From NCBI GenBank assembly GCA_015232315.1, contig JADFZZ010000014.1, forward strand, positions 39,101 to 103,100: a stretch of 64,000 nucleotides of DNA, written 5' to 3'. This DNA is from SAR324 cluster bacterium. GTDB taxonomy: Bacteria; SAR324; NAC60-12. The notes beneath the pieces were generated by a model. That model was not told where the DNA came from and did no database searches. It was given only the letters and a program-made list of their open reading frames with translations. The position numbers and the translations under genes are program-made. Below, piece after piece: positions 27,054 through 36,430 of the stretch. Every line of letters begins with the position of its first letter. Position 1 is the stretch's first letter.

Positions 27054-28201
27054 TCCAAAGAATCCTTCCTGTTTTGAAAAAAAATATCATTCAGCAATGG
27101 CGAGATTTGCCTGTTCTGCTGCTGACATTGTTGACTACGCCTTTGTTTGTTTTGGTTTACTGGCTCATGTTTGGTCATGCGGTGTTCACATATCACATTC
27201 AATACACCCTTGAGCACAAGGATGGACAGTCATCCTCATCCATTCCAGACACACTGCTCAACAAACTGCAAACGGCGTCAACAACCTGGAACACGGCTTC
27301 ATTTGAAATTAATCAGGCAGTGAATCAGCAAGTGATGGAATCACAAATCCGTCAGGGAAACATCACCTTGGGCATCGTGTTTCCTGAAAATATGTTCAAT
27401 TCTTCTTCTCAAAACAAAATTTCTGAGCCAGTGTTGCTGTTGGGGGATGTGTCAGATCCAGTATTTCATATGGTTTCAGCAGGGATTCAGCAGATGTTGA
27501 CCGGATTTTTGCTGGAGCAGGCATTGGGGACATCCATGAATCTGGTTCAAATTCAACCGATCATGGGTGTCTCTCTTCGGTCTTCCTTTGAAATGTATGT
27601 CCCGGGATTACTGGTCTTTTCTGTGATCATGCTGATTTTTTCCGCCGCAATGACGCTCATGCGTGAACGGGAACGAGGCTTGCTGGAACGGTTGAGATTG
27701 ACCCGTGTCAGCATGATTGAACTGGCCCTGGGCATGAGCATTGTCCAGCTAGGGTTGGGAACGCTGTCATCAGCAATGGCCTTTATCACCGCATATATTT
27801 TGGGTTTTGAAAGCACAGGATCCCTGTTGAGCGCATGGTTTTTCGTCATTCCCGCACTGCTTTCCAGCATCGGACTGGGAATCATCGCAGCCAGTTTTTC
27901 AAGAAACATGCTGGAATGTTTTCTGGTATCCAGTGTTCTGATGTTTGTGCTGATGCTGTTTTCAGGACTGGTCTTTCCTGTTCCGGATATGGTTTTGTTT
28001 AAACTGCAATCACATGATATATTGCTGGTTGATTTTCTGCCGACCACGCATCTGCGTCAGGCGCTTCATAAAATTCTCAATCTGGGAATGCCGCTGGAGT
28101 CGCTGTATCCTGAAATGATCGGGTTGCTATTATTGTCCATATTTCTGTTTGGTGCGGGAATACTGATCTTTAAAAAACACTCACAGGAGTTTCACGGATG
28201 A
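27050..28201 (+). CDS. ABC-2 type transporter permease
   Basis: A 383-aa permease with one N-terminal TM (about 20-45), a long extracytoplasmic loop (about 50-175) and five C-terminal TM segments, the standard ABC-2 layout. The region MTLMRERERGLLERLRLTRVS is the family's coupling motif between TM segments (split: RERERGLLERL). It is translationally coupled to the ATPase before it and to the UbiA gene after it (ATGA overlaps on both sides). Substrate unknown; the neighbours suggest an isoprenoid lipid (inference). Confidence 0.9.
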   Translation: MIQRILPVLKKNIIQQWRDLPVLLLTLLTTPLFVLVYWLMFGHAVFTYHIQYTLEHKDGQSSSSIPDTLLNKLQTASTTWNTASFEINQAVNQQVMESQIRQGNITLGIVFPENMFNSSSQNKISEPVLLLGDVSDPVFHMVSAGIQQMLTGFLLEQALGTSMNLVQIQPIMGVSLRSSFEMYVPGLLVFSVIMLIFSAAMTLMRERERGLLERLRLTRVSMIELALGMSIVQLGLGTLSSAMAFITAYILGFESTGSLLSAWFFVIPALLSSIGLGIIAASFSRNMLECFLVSSVLMFVLMLFSGLVFPVPDMVLFKLQSHDILLVDFLPTTHLRQALHKILNLGMPLESLYPEMIGLLLLSIFLFGAGILIFKKHSQEFHG

Positions 28202-29097
28202 AAACGCTGTTTATCTGGCTCAAAGCCTCCCGTTTGGCCTCACAAAGCTATATTTTTTTACCCTTGCTACTGGGACAAAGCATCGCCTGGTCTCAGACAG
28301 GAATCTGGGACTGGAAGGTGTTTGCGCTGGTACAACTTTTTGGTCTGTTTGATCAGTTCTATATCGTTTACGCGAATGATTATGCGGATTATGCGACAGA
28401 CCGTTTGAACCAGACCTATACGATTTTTTCCGGTGGATCACGAGTTTTGGCCGATCAGGATATGCCCCCCGAACACCTCAAAATTGCGGCCTGTGTCATG
28501 GCATTTCTCAGTTTGGGATGCGGCGTGGCACTTGGCGTTTTTGCTGGTCGCTGGGGTACAGTTCCGTTGATTGGGGGAGGGTTGCTACTGCTGTGGATGT
28601 ATAGCTATCCACCTGTGCGCCTGTCTTATCGTGGCGGAGGCGAGTGGCTCCAGATGCTGGGGGTCGGAGTGATTCTACCGCTTGTGGGATACTATGCCCA
28701 GACCGGTGAATGGCGTTTTCCCATGGAATGGATGCTAGTGATTCTGCCGACTCAACTGGCCTGTTCAATTTCAACTTCCCTGCCAGATGAACCCTCAGAC
28801 CAGCTTTCCGGTAAAAAAACGGTTCCTGTAACACGAGGGGCCTTGACCGCCAAAATAATGATTCTTGGACTACACTCCCTCAGCAGCATTAGTTGGATCG
28901 TGTTGACCTGGAACTGGACAGGAATGACCATGTTTCAAATTTTATTGGTTCCCTTGACTTCCATGCTGATTTCGTTGTTCTGGATCAAGGCCCGACCTGG
29001 TGACAAAGGGATGACCGTGTTTGTATTCTTTCAAATTTTATGCACTCTGTCATGGATGGCAGGGATAACCGCAATTCATTTTTATGGCTGGAGATGA
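28198..29097 (+). CDS. UbiA-family prenyltransferase
   Basis: A 299-aa protein with about eight or nine membrane helices. The first Asp-rich motif is NDYADYATD (N60-D68, the NDxxDxxxD form), followed by IFSGGSRVL as in MenA-like members, and the second is LPDEPSDQ near residue 195. These motifs bind the prenyl diphosphate through Mg2+. The family includes MenA and UbiA, but also lycopene elongases (CrtEb/LyeJ). ATGA overlaps tie it to the ABC permease upstream and the lycopene-cyclase-domain gene downstream. The acceptor is not readable from sequence. Confidence 0.88.
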   Translation: MKTLFIWLKASRLASQSYIFLPLLLGQSIAWSQTGIWDWKVFALVQLFGLFDQFYIVYANDYADYATDRLNQTYTIFSGGSRVLADQDMPPEHLKIAACVMAFLSLGCGVALGVFAGRWGTVPLIGGGLLLLWMYSYPPVRLSYRGGGEWLQMLGVGVILPLVGYYAQTGEWRFPMEWMLVILPTQLACSISTSLPDEPSDQLSGKKTVPVTRGALTAKIMILGLHSLSSISWIVLTWNWTGMTMFQILLVPLTSMLISLFWIKARPGDKGMTVFVFFQILCTLSWMAGITAIHFYGWR

Positions 29098-29786
29098 CCT
29101 GGAATTTTTTAATTCTGTCGTTGCTGTTTTTAATACCCGGTATGCTGGTTTATGCGGTCCGTCCTGATTTAAGAACCGCCATTCACCGGATGAGTGTGTG
29201 CGCTCTGCCATTTGCACTCACAGAAAGATTTTTTTATCCGGATTACTGGGAACCCCGATTTTTGTTTGATCTGGCCGACCACATTGGTTTTGGGCTGGAA
29301 GATATTTTGTTTGTGGTGGGACTTGCCGCCTTCACCACCACCGCATATCCCGCGTTTTTCAGGAAAACCTATGAAACACAGCATGTAGAGACTGGACGTG
29401 TTCGGGTCTTCCGTGCAGTAAAAATTCTGTTGCTGACATTTATTGGAGTTGGACTGGTGGTGGCGTTGCGCATTCCCATGATTTATGGCTCCATTGTGAT
29501 CATGACCATTGCCTTCGCGGGATTATGCCTGATTCGACATGACCTTCTAGTGCCGGGATTGTTGGGAGGACTGGTATCTCTGGGAATTTACACGTTGCTG
29601 TGCTGGCTCTTTGAGTGGATGCTTCCCGGCGTTTTTGATCTGGCCTGGCACACGGATCAATTTCTGAATCTGTTTATTGCCGGCATTCCCCTTGAAGAGT
29701 TGCTTTATGGTTTTACCTCAGGAATGATCGCCACCGTGTTTTATCCCTTTGTATTCGAAATTCGGTATGTTTCATTGAAAAAATGA
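29094..29786 (+). CDS. Lycopene cyclase-domain (CrtYc/CrtYd-like) membrane protein
   Basis: About 230 aa with six or seven membrane helices. It carries two copies of the family's motif pattern: FGLEDILFVVGLAAF in the first half and AGIPLEELLYGF in the second, so both halves of the CrtYc/CrtYd-type cyclase appear fused. The acidic pairs (ED and EE) are the residues retained in carotenoid beta- and epsilon-cyclases. I place the start at 29094, where ATG overlaps the UbiA stop (ATGA), rather than further upstream inside UbiA. Together with UbiA this resembles C50 carotenoid elongase/cyclase pairs, but no crtE, crtB or crtI is in the window. Confidence 0.75.
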   Translation: MTWNFLILSLLFLIPGMLVYAVRPDLRTAIHRMSVCALPFALTERFFYPDYWEPRFLFDLADHIGFGLEDILFVVGLAAFTTTAYPAFFRKTYETQHVETGRVRVFRAVKILLLTFIGVGLVVALRIPMIYGSIVIMTIAFAGLCLIRHDLLVPGLLGGLVSLGIYTLLCWLFEWMLPGVFDLAWHTDQFLNLFIAGIPLEELLYGFTSGMIATVFYPFVFEIRYVSLKK

Positions 29787-29840
29787 TGGCAATACTCATT
29801 CTGATTTGAATCCAAAACTATACGATGCCACGGCTGAGTC

Positions 29841-31706
29841 CTAAATCAGTTTCTCCTCAATATCATTCAATTGATCAAATTTTTCTCCTGGAAGAATAAT
29901 CGATTTGCGCATCTCCTCGATATAATATTTCTTGAGATAATTCTCTTCTGTTAAATAACGGATGATGTTGTCATAGGTTACGGTCAGATTCGCTTCCGGG
30001 GCTTCCACTTCTGCCAGGAGATACAATTTTAGAAACGCTCTCTGCATTTCCCCAATTATTTCCTTGGAACTGATCGAAGATGCCGGATCCCTGACCTGGG
30101 TCAAATAATAAATTGCGATCCTGAAGGCTTCACGGAAAGGCAACAGGATTCTCGCCAGAATTTGCATTTCACTGAATTTGTCCGGGTTGGGCGTATATAT
30201 TTCCCCGTTTTTTGTAGTCAGACCATATTTCTCAAAGAAATTCAGCATCATGGTCACATTATCAATAAAATCGAAAGAACTGGGAAACATGAACTCGTAG
30301 CGGAACAGATGATCAAAAATGAGAATGTGTCCCAACAAGGATTCCTTGGTTTGTGGTTCTTTCTGAAGTTGAAATGCCAACACCGAAGGAATGACCAAAT
30401 GATGGATGATGATATTTTTATAAATATTCAGTCGGATTTTGTTCTGATAGCGGAAATAATAGATATCACCTTTGGGATCTTCCAACATCCCTACTGAACC
30501 ACTGCGGAACATAAACTGGATCACTTCCTCCAGGGTTTCTTTACTGCCGAGCAAAGTTTCTTTGGGACGGGGATGAGTGACTTCATACAGATCAATCAGA
30601 AATTTCCCTTTTTCGATCAGTTCTTCTTTACGGAATCCCTGCTTTTTTTCTGAGAGCAGAATCGTCGCGATCAGCGGTGTCGCTGAAGTGACGCTGTATT
30701 TATTCATGGTGTCCGTAATGTCCATCCCCAATCGGTAGAGCATGGCACCACGGTCTGCCTGTCCGTAATATCGCTGCATCAATCCACGTAATGAAATGGG
30801 GGGTGAAAAAGAAACATAAACTTTTCCATAATTGACACTGAGCATTTTCCGGGAACGTAGCAAACCACCCAGACTTTCCTTGCGTTTGGGCAAACCGCCA
30901 AGTTCTTTGACGTAGGAGGACTCTTCCATAACCCGGTCATAGACATTGGAAACTGGAACCAGGTGCAGATCCCGATCAGGTTTTTCCTCCACATATTGAA
31001 CCAGCATGGAAAGAAATCCTGTTTTGGGTGGGAGGTTTTTTCCAGTACGGGATCGCGTGCCTTCAATAAAAAATTCCATGCTGAACTTGTTATCCAGCAG
31101 ATAATACAGATAACTGAGAAACACTGTTGAATAGAGTTTCTGTCCTTTGAACACCCGTCTGATAAACACGGCACCACCCCGTTTGAGGATCGCGCCCACA
31201 ATAAACATATTCAAATTTTCTCCGGCAATGATCATCGGCAGAGATAATTTATGCTCATATAAAATGTGTGACAATAAACCATAATCCAGATGACTGCGGT
31301 GGCAGGGAATATAAATAATTGTTTTACCTTCGTGACTTTGCCGCTGTTCGTCCAGACCTTTGACAACCACCCCGTCAAAAATACGATTCCAGAGAAAGCG
31401 TAGTGCAATGCTTGCCAAAAAGACCGCAAAAACTGAAGGGACGGCTATCATTTCCTTATAAAAGTCCCTGACAGGAGAATAAAACGGACGATACCAGGGT
31501 TTTTTGGGAGGATGTTCGTTGAGTGCCTCCTGGACTAAAGTGCTTTTTTCCAATTCTCGTATCAGTTTCCTGCGTGACTGATGCGTCGCACCAAATACAG
31601 AAAAATCCTTAGGCTCCCAGAATTTAAAACGTCTAAACGGTTTTTTACTCAGCCATTGTTTGAAGAAACTCATAAGACTCTTGGGAAAGATCAGGTTAAG
31701 AGACAT
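29841..31706 (-). CDS. PlsB-like glycerol-3-phosphate acyltransferase
   Basis: A 621-aa protein with the acyltransferase motifs in order: HRSHLDY (His136, Asp141, the HX4D catalytic pair), GAVFIRR (block II), and FFIEGTRSRTGK (block III). These match the PlsB class, which adds the first acyl chain to glycerol-3-phosphate at the inner membrane, more than the PlsC class. It is shorter than enterobacterial PlsB (about 800 aa), mainly at the N-terminus. It starts 24 nt after the acyl-CoA synthetase gene, giving a fatty-acid activation and phospholipid entry pair. Confidence 0.85.
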   Translation of the reverse strand: MSLNLIFPKSLMSFFKQWLSKKPFRRFKFWEPKDFSVFGATHQSRRKLIRELEKSTLVQEALNEHPPKKPWYRPFYSPVRDFYKEMIAVPSVFAVFLASIALRFLWNRIFDGVVVKGLDEQRQSHEGKTIIYIPCHRSHLDYGLLSHILYEHKLSLPMIIAGENLNMFIVGAILKRGGAVFIRRVFKGQKLYSTVFLSYLYYLLDNKFSMEFFIEGTRSRTGKNLPPKTGFLSMLVQYVEEKPDRDLHLVPVSNVYDRVMEESSYVKELGGLPKRKESLGGLLRSRKMLSVNYGKVYVSFSPPISLRGLMQRYYGQADRGAMLYRLGMDITDTMNKYSVTSATPLIATILLSEKKQGFRKEELIEKGKFLIDLYEVTHPRPKETLLGSKETLEEVIQFMFRSGSVGMLEDPKGDIYYFRYQNKIRLNIYKNIIIHHLVIPSVLAFQLQKEPQTKESLLGHILIFDHLFRYEFMFPSSFDFIDNVTMMLNFFEKYGLTTKNGEIYTPNPDKFSEMQILARILLPFREAFRIAIYYLTQVRDPASSISSKEIIGEMQRAFLKLYLLAEVEAPEANLTVTYDNIIRYLTEENYLKKYYIEEMRKSIILPGEKFDQLNDIEEKLI

Positions 31707-31730
31707 GGGCGGAAAACCCGCCCAATACTT

Positions 31731-33506
31731 TTATGCGGTGTACAGGCTTTCAATCATATCTTTGTATTTATCCACAACAATGCGTCGCTTGAGCTTGAGG
31801 GTCGGCGTTAGAATGCCATTTTCTGTTCCCCAGTCCTCTTCCAGAAGCGCGAATTTTTTCGGTACTTCATAGCCTTTGAAGGAGGCGCCATAGGTTGCGA
31901 TTTCCTTCTTGATGAGCTCCACAATGCGATGGTCATGAAGCAACGCTGTTCCAGTGGTTGAGATGCCATTTTCACCAGCGTATTTCTGAAGCATGTCTCG
32001 TGCGGGCACAATCAAGGCCACATTATACAACCGCCCATCACCATAAATCATGACCTGTTCAATATATTGGCTGAGTTTCAGTTTTTCTTCCAGAGGAGAA
32101 GGGACCACATATTTGCCGTTTTCCAGTTTATACTGCTCCTTGATTCGTCCGGTGATGTACAAAAAGCCATCACTGTCGAACCTGCCAAGATCTCCAGTTC
32201 GGAAGCCGCCATCTGCTGTCATGACGGAGGCGGTTTCTTCCGGCTTGTTGTGGTATCCCTTCATCACGTTGGGGCCATGCACCACGATTTCGCCATCGGG
32301 GCTATCTTCGCCGACCACGCTCTTGTCAAGTGTGACCGTCACATGGGGAATCGGTTTACCCACGCTGCCAATGCGCCGTCCGGCTTTGGAGTTGGCTGTA
32401 ACCATCGGGCTTGTTTCGCTCAGGCCATAGCCTTCATAAACGAGAATTCCCATATTGTCGATAAAATCGGCAACTTCTTTGCTCAACGCTGCCGCACCAC
32501 TCACAGCATATCGCAGACGGCCACCAAAACGGCCACGGATCTTGTTGAAAACAATCGTGTCTGCAAGCCAGAAAAGCGCTGAATCCACTAACCCCAGGGA
32601 ACCATGCTGTTTTTTCAGAGTTGCTTTTTGCATTCCCATATCGAACAAAAATTTGGCAAGCCCACCATCAGCGTTCATTTTATTTTGCACACCGTCATAA
32701 ATTTTATTAAAAATTCGCGGTACACTGAACAGTAACGTTGGTTGAACTTCTGCAAGATTGTCAATAATCGTGGTCACATTTTCCGCAAAACCAGAGGATG
32801 CGCCGCATGATACAAGACAATGGAGTTCCACGGTTTGACCGAAAGAATGGGCCCATGGCAGAAAAGAAAGACTGCGGTCGTCCGGATTGACATCCAGAAT
32901 ATCTTCTATCGCATTGACGTTGCTCATGATATTCCCATGACTCAACAACACACCTTTAGGATCGCCCGTTGTTCCTGAAGTATAGATCAGTCCCATCAGG
33001 TCATCCGGTTCCGGATGTTGAGAACTTGCGGGATGATCCTCACCGACTTTCAGCAGATATTTGTAGCTTTTATGATCACTGATTGAACCAGCCAGATCAA
33101 CGACATGCTGTAAACATTCAATTTCTGAAGGCAGATTTTCCACCTGGGAATATATTTCATCATTGGCCACCAGCAAAACCTTGCTGCCTGAGTCCTGAAT
33201 GATATATTTCCACTCTTTCATACTTTGGGATTCATACATCGGGACAAAAATCCCTTTCAATCCATAAGTGGCATACGCCGCCACCGCCCATTGGACACTG
33301 TTGTTGGAAATAATGGCCACTTTATCCTGTGGGCCAACTCCCAGTGATGCCAAGCCGCCCCTAAAATGATCAACCATTTGAGCAAATTCACCATAGGTAA
33401 TCCACTCATAAAGTTTTCCATTTTTGGTTCCCAATAATTCACGGTCCTTGAAAGTGGCACATGATTTTTCCTGCATATCAACAAGATTTTTGTATTTACC
33501 TGGCAT
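31731..33506 (-). CDS. Long-chain acyl-CoA synthetase (AMP-forming)
   Basis: A 591-aa adenylate-forming enzyme with the P-loop-like YTSGTTGDPKGVLLSH, the Y-E-G-Y-G-L-S-E-T motif, and the C-terminal TGDLGRFDSDGFLYITGR hinge (motifs split). It activates a fatty acid with ATP and CoA. It has the shorter bacterial FadD15/FACL-like layout. It is first in a two-gene unit with the PlsB-like gene. Upstream AGGAGCG stands before the ATG. Confidence 0.92.
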   Translation of the reverse strand: MPGKYKNLVDMQEKSCATFKDRELLGTKNGKLYEWITYGEFAQMVDHFRGGLASLGVGPQDKVAIISNNSVQWAVAAYATYGLKGIFVPMYESQSMKEWKYIIQDSGSKVLLVANDEIYSQVENLPSEIECLQHVVDLAGSISDHKSYKYLLKVGEDHPASSQHPEPDDLMGLIYTSGTTGDPKGVLLSHGNIMSNVNAIEDILDVNPDDRSLSFLPWAHSFGQTVELHCLVSCGASSGFAENVTTIIDNLAEVQPTLLFSVPRIFNKIYDGVQNKMNADGGLAKFLFDMGMQKATLKKQHGSLGLVDSALFWLADTIVFNKIRGRFGGRLRYAVSGAAALSKEVADFIDNMGILVYEGYGLSETSPMVTANSKAGRRIGSVGKPIPHVTVTLDKSVVGEDSPDGEIVVHGPNVMKGYHNKPEETASVMTADGGFRTGDLGRFDSDGFLYITGRIKEQYKLENGKYVVPSPLEEKLKLSQYIEQVMIYGDGRLYNVALIVPARDMLQKYAGENGISTTGTALLHDHRIVELIKKEIATYGASFKGYEVPKKFALLEEDWGTENGILTPTLKLKRRIVVDKYKDMIESLYTA

Positions 33507-33631
33507 GAGTCGCTCCTGTAAAATGATTTGGTAATAAATCTGATCTAAAAGTATCAGGTGTTTGTTCGCAATGAATTGCTAAGGTTATCCCTAACAAAAA
33601 TACTTATGTCTGTGAAGAGGAACTTATCAAA

Positions 33632-33772
33632 TTGAACAAGTTTCTTTCGAAACATAAGATTTCAAAGGCTCCCGCATTGTGGTTAGCCACAATCAATGAG
33701 TCTGAAGAAGCCAATAAAAGTGACGCCATATCAGAAACAAAGCCACTGAATTTTCCCGAAATAAGTGGGTAA
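33632..33772 (+). CDS. Possible 46-aa protein with a TTG start
   Basis: A TTG-initiated ORF with AAGAGG 11 nt upstream. The product is basic at the N-terminus (NKFLSKHKISK) and acidic in the middle (NESEEANKSD). No relative is known to me. It lies in a 370-bp stretch with no other gene. The spacing is long and the start rare, so this is weak. Confidence 0.25.
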   Translation: MNKFLSKHKISKAPALWLATINESEEANKSDAISETKPLNFPEISG

Positions 33773-33876
33773 ACTCTGGATTCTGTCTTTTAATCATGTT
33801 ATGGATGCGACGTTCAATTCAAATTTTATTTATGTTGCTGAAATTTCCCTCAAAATTTTCTTCATAAGGAGATGTC

Positions 33877-33975
33877 ATGAACTGGTTTATAATTTTTGGT
33901 ATCCTGTTTTTTTGCCTCATGCTGTGTCCCGCACTTGTTTTCAGCATAAACTTTAAACGCATTCATTCCAATTAG
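33877..33975 (+). CDS. 32-aa single-helix membrane protein
   Basis: An ATG with AAGGAG 5 nt upstream (33866-33871) opens a 32-codon ORF ending at TAG. The product is M-N-W-F followed by about 20 hydrophobic residues and a basic end (NFKRIHSN), a typical small inner-membrane protein. The excellent ribosome-binding site is the main support. It stands 64 nt ahead of the solute-binding protein gene and may share its promoter. Confidence 0.5.
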   Translation: MNWFIIFGILFFCLMLCPALVFSINFKRIHSN

Positions 33976-34039
33976 ACATACATTCAGAAATGTGGAGGTA
34001 ATTCTCCACTATTCTTCACTATTCCCCGGTCCCGCCTTC

Positions 34040-35554
34040 ATGATTTTTATTCACCATCGCAATGTTTTTGCATTATTTTTTGTGGCATGGTTGCTTATTT
34101 CCCAAGGAAACTCGCACATGATACAGGCCAAAGATGAGGTCGTTCTTGCGATTGAAGCCGCGCCCAAGACATTGGACCCCCGTTATGCGGTGGATGCTTT
34201 TGGCATGCGAATGACGCAGCAATTGCTGTATGAAACGCTGATTTATCCGGATATCAATCTCAAGATGGTGCCCGGACTTGCAGAACGTTGGGAAACACCT
34301 GCGCCCGATGTCCTTCGGTTTTTTTTGAAACAAGGAATCCAGTTTAACGATGGAAGCGCACTCACGGCAGAGGATGTGAAATCTAGTTTCCAGACAGTCA
34401 TGGAGCCTGAAACAGGCTCTCCATTTCAGTTTCTTGGAACAAAAATCAAAGCTATTCGGGTGATTGACTCCAGGACCCTTGAGTTTCAATTGACAACGCC
34501 CCAAAGCTCTATCTTGTGGGATTTGTTACTCCCGATATTCAAGGCCAGCACTGACCGTAAAAATTTTTATGGAACCGGACCTTTTTTATTGAAGGAACAA
34601 ACACCGAATGAAATCGTCTTTGTACCAAATCCTGGCTATCCCGATCCAGTATCCTATAAAAAACTGGTATTTAAGATTATCCAGGATGATAACACACGCT
34701 TTCTCAAGATCAGAAAAGGTGAAATTGATTTGGCCATCAATACGATCCCCTTTGCAAAAGTTGGTTTTTTGCAGGAATCCAACTGGAGTAATAAATATGA
34801 TGTTATCGAATCTCCGGGATTGTCCTACCAGTATCTGGGCTTCAACATGAATCATCCGATTCTCAAGCATAAAGAAGTTCGTCAGGCGATTGCCCATGCA
34901 ATCAATATTGATGAGCTCATCCAGTTTCACCAAAAAGGTCATTCTGTCAGAGCAAACAGCTTGATTACGCCGCAAAATGAATTTTATATTCCGGATCTTC
35001 CCCAATACAATTACAATCCTGACAAGGCAAAGCAACTGCTAGATCAGGATTTTCCCATAAAAAACGGAACTCGCTTTGCTCTGGAATATAAAACGACCAC
35101 CAAACGTGAAGCAGTGACGCAGGCTAGGATCATCCAAAGCCAATTAAAGCAGGTAGGCATTGACATCAATATCCGCTCATTTGAATGGGGAACGTTCTTT
35201 ACAGATATTAAAAGCGGAAATTTTGAATTATTTTCATTACTCTGGGTGGGTGTTGCAGAACCTGATTTTTACTATACCCTGTTTCATACTTCTCAAATTC
35301 CGCCTGAAGGCAAAAATCGTGGTCATTTCAGCCTTCCCCGACTGGACAGTCTTCTGGAGCAGGGGCGTCGGGAAATGGATCTTGAAAAACGTAAAAAAAT
35401 CTACCGTGAAGTTCAAACAATCCTTTCCGAAGAATTGCCCTATGTCAGTATGTGGCACAACAACAATATCGCCCTTATTGATAAAAAATTGCACGGGTTT
35501 CAGTTGCATCCCGCTGGAGGATATTATTCACTGAGATCATTAAACTGGAAATAA
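34040..35554 (+). CDS. Family 5 solute-binding protein (peptide/nickel type)
   Basis: About 504 aa with an N-terminal signal sequence (RNVFALFFVAWLLISQG) and the family start LDPRYAVDAFGMRMTQQLLYETL. Later blocks include FFLKQGIQFNDGSALTAEDV and YLGFNMNHP, standard for DppA/OppA-like proteins. It should bind peptides or similar solutes in the periplasm for an ABC importer, but no permease or ATPase genes adjoin it. The ATG at 34040 gives the best signal peptide; a GTG at 33992 is an alternative that adds 16 residues. Confidence 0.88.
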   Translation: MIFIHHRNVFALFFVAWLLISQGNSHMIQAKDEVVLAIEAAPKTLDPRYAVDAFGMRMTQQLLYETLIYPDINLKMVPGLAERWETPAPDVLRFFLKQGIQFNDGSALTAEDVKSSFQTVMEPETGSPFQFLGTKIKAIRVIDSRTLEFQLTTPQSSILWDLLLPIFKASTDRKNFYGTGPFLLKEQTPNEIVFVPNPGYPDPVSYKKLVFKIIQDDNTRFLKIRKGEIDLAINTIPFAKVGFLQESNWSNKYDVIESPGLSYQYLGFNMNHPILKHKEVRQAIAHAINIDELIQFHQKGHSVRANSLITPQNEFYIPDLPQYNYNPDKAKQLLDQDFPIKNGTRFALEYKTTTKREAVTQARIIQSQLKQVGIDINIRSFEWGTFFTDIKSGNFELFSLLWVGVAEPDFYYTLFHTSQIPPEGKNRGHFSLPRLDSLLEQGRREMDLEKRKKIYREVQTILSEELPYVSMWHNNNIALIDKKLHGFQLHPAGGYYSLRSLNWK

Positions 35555-35616
35555 TCAGAAAAAAAACATATACCACTGCCCTTACATTGGGGGTGATTGC
35601 TAAAAAATGATTGAAA

Positions 35617-35774
35617 ACTTGGCACCTTTCAGAAATTGTGAAAAGTAATTAACAATTTGAATGTGTCATCCCGACAGAGTGAAGTACGAATGACGAGGGA
35701 TCTTAACGCAAGGTGTATAAGGTCACTCCTTCGTCGAGATGACAAACTGTAAACAAAAATGAAAGGTGCCGAAA
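35617..35774. repeat. Nested inverted-repeat element (MITE/REP-like)
   Basis: An outer pair GGCACCTTTC near 35621 and GAAAGGTGCC near 35765 encloses an inner pair, TGTCATCCCGAC at 35664-35675 and GTCGAGATGACA at 35733-35744 (one mismatch). The right half recurs at 63667-63709. It fills the gap between the solute-binding gene and the R3H gene; no coding sequence is seen in it. Confidence 0.6.
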
Positions 35775-35860
35775 ACTTAATATATACTTGGCTGGTATTT
35801 ATTTTTATTGTTCGGCATCACATGCTTTTAATTATTTAACCTGCTGTTATCTGGAAAACT

Positions 35861-36430
35861 ATGCAAAAAACAGATTTGGAGTTTCTTGAAGAAATGTCTC
35901 AAAGAGTTGATGAATTTGTTAATTCATCCGCAGAAATGATGGAACTGGAACCTGTCAACGGTTACCTGCGAAGATTGATCCATAAACTAGCCGACATTTA
36001 TCACCTTTCCACGCAATCGGTGGGAGAAGGCGAAGATCGTTATGTTTGCTTGATTCGTAATGAAAAAACAGCAATTCCAGCAGACAAAAGCAAACTTCTG
36101 GGAGGCTTGACTAGTGACACAAAACCCACATCACCCAAAAAATCTTATGAGAAAGAACCTGAAAAAGAACGACCAAGGGGAAGAGAGAAAGAACGGAATA
36201 GAGGGGATCGAGGAGATCGAGGGGATCGAGACAGTTCCTCAAATTCTGATTTTGGTGACAAAGTATTTCAGACGATCCCTGGAACAACGATTGTTCTTCG
36301 ACAAGATGGAAGTGTTGGCATAATCCGAAAAGATGATAAATCACCGGTTATTGCAGAAAGAGTGATTGACAATGGAATTTTTAAAGTTGTGAACAATACG
36401 ATTGTCTGTCCCGGTGATGATCAATGGTGA
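35861..36430 (+). CDS. R3H-domain nucleic-acid-binding protein
   Basis: A 189-aa protein. Residues about 27-70 are an R3H domain (MELEPVNGYLRRLIHKLA, then SVGEGEDRYVCL), close to the C-terminal domain of Jag/KhpB but without the KH domain. A low-complexity, highly charged linker (about 85-130) contains RGDRGDRGDRD encoded by a short tandem DNA repeat near 36205-36235. The last 60 residues form a small beta-rich region of unknown type. R3H domains bind single-stranded nucleic acid. It overlaps the Mini-RNase III start by 7 nt, which fits a joint RNA-related role. Confidence 0.75.
   Translation: MQKTDLEFLEEMSQRVDEFVNSSAEMMELEPVNGYLRRLIHKLADIYHLSTQSVGEGEDRYVCLIRNEKTAIPADKSKLLGGLTSDTKPTSPKKSYEKEPEKERPRGREKERNRGDRGDRGDRDSSSNSDFGDKVFQTIPGTTIVLRQDGSVGIIRKDDKSPVIAERVIDNGIFKVVNNTIVCPGDDQW

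Noticed and set aside
32067..32582. 171-codon ORF antisense to the acyl-CoA synthetase gene
   Set aside because: Lies wholly inside a well-supported gene and shows no protein-like motif.
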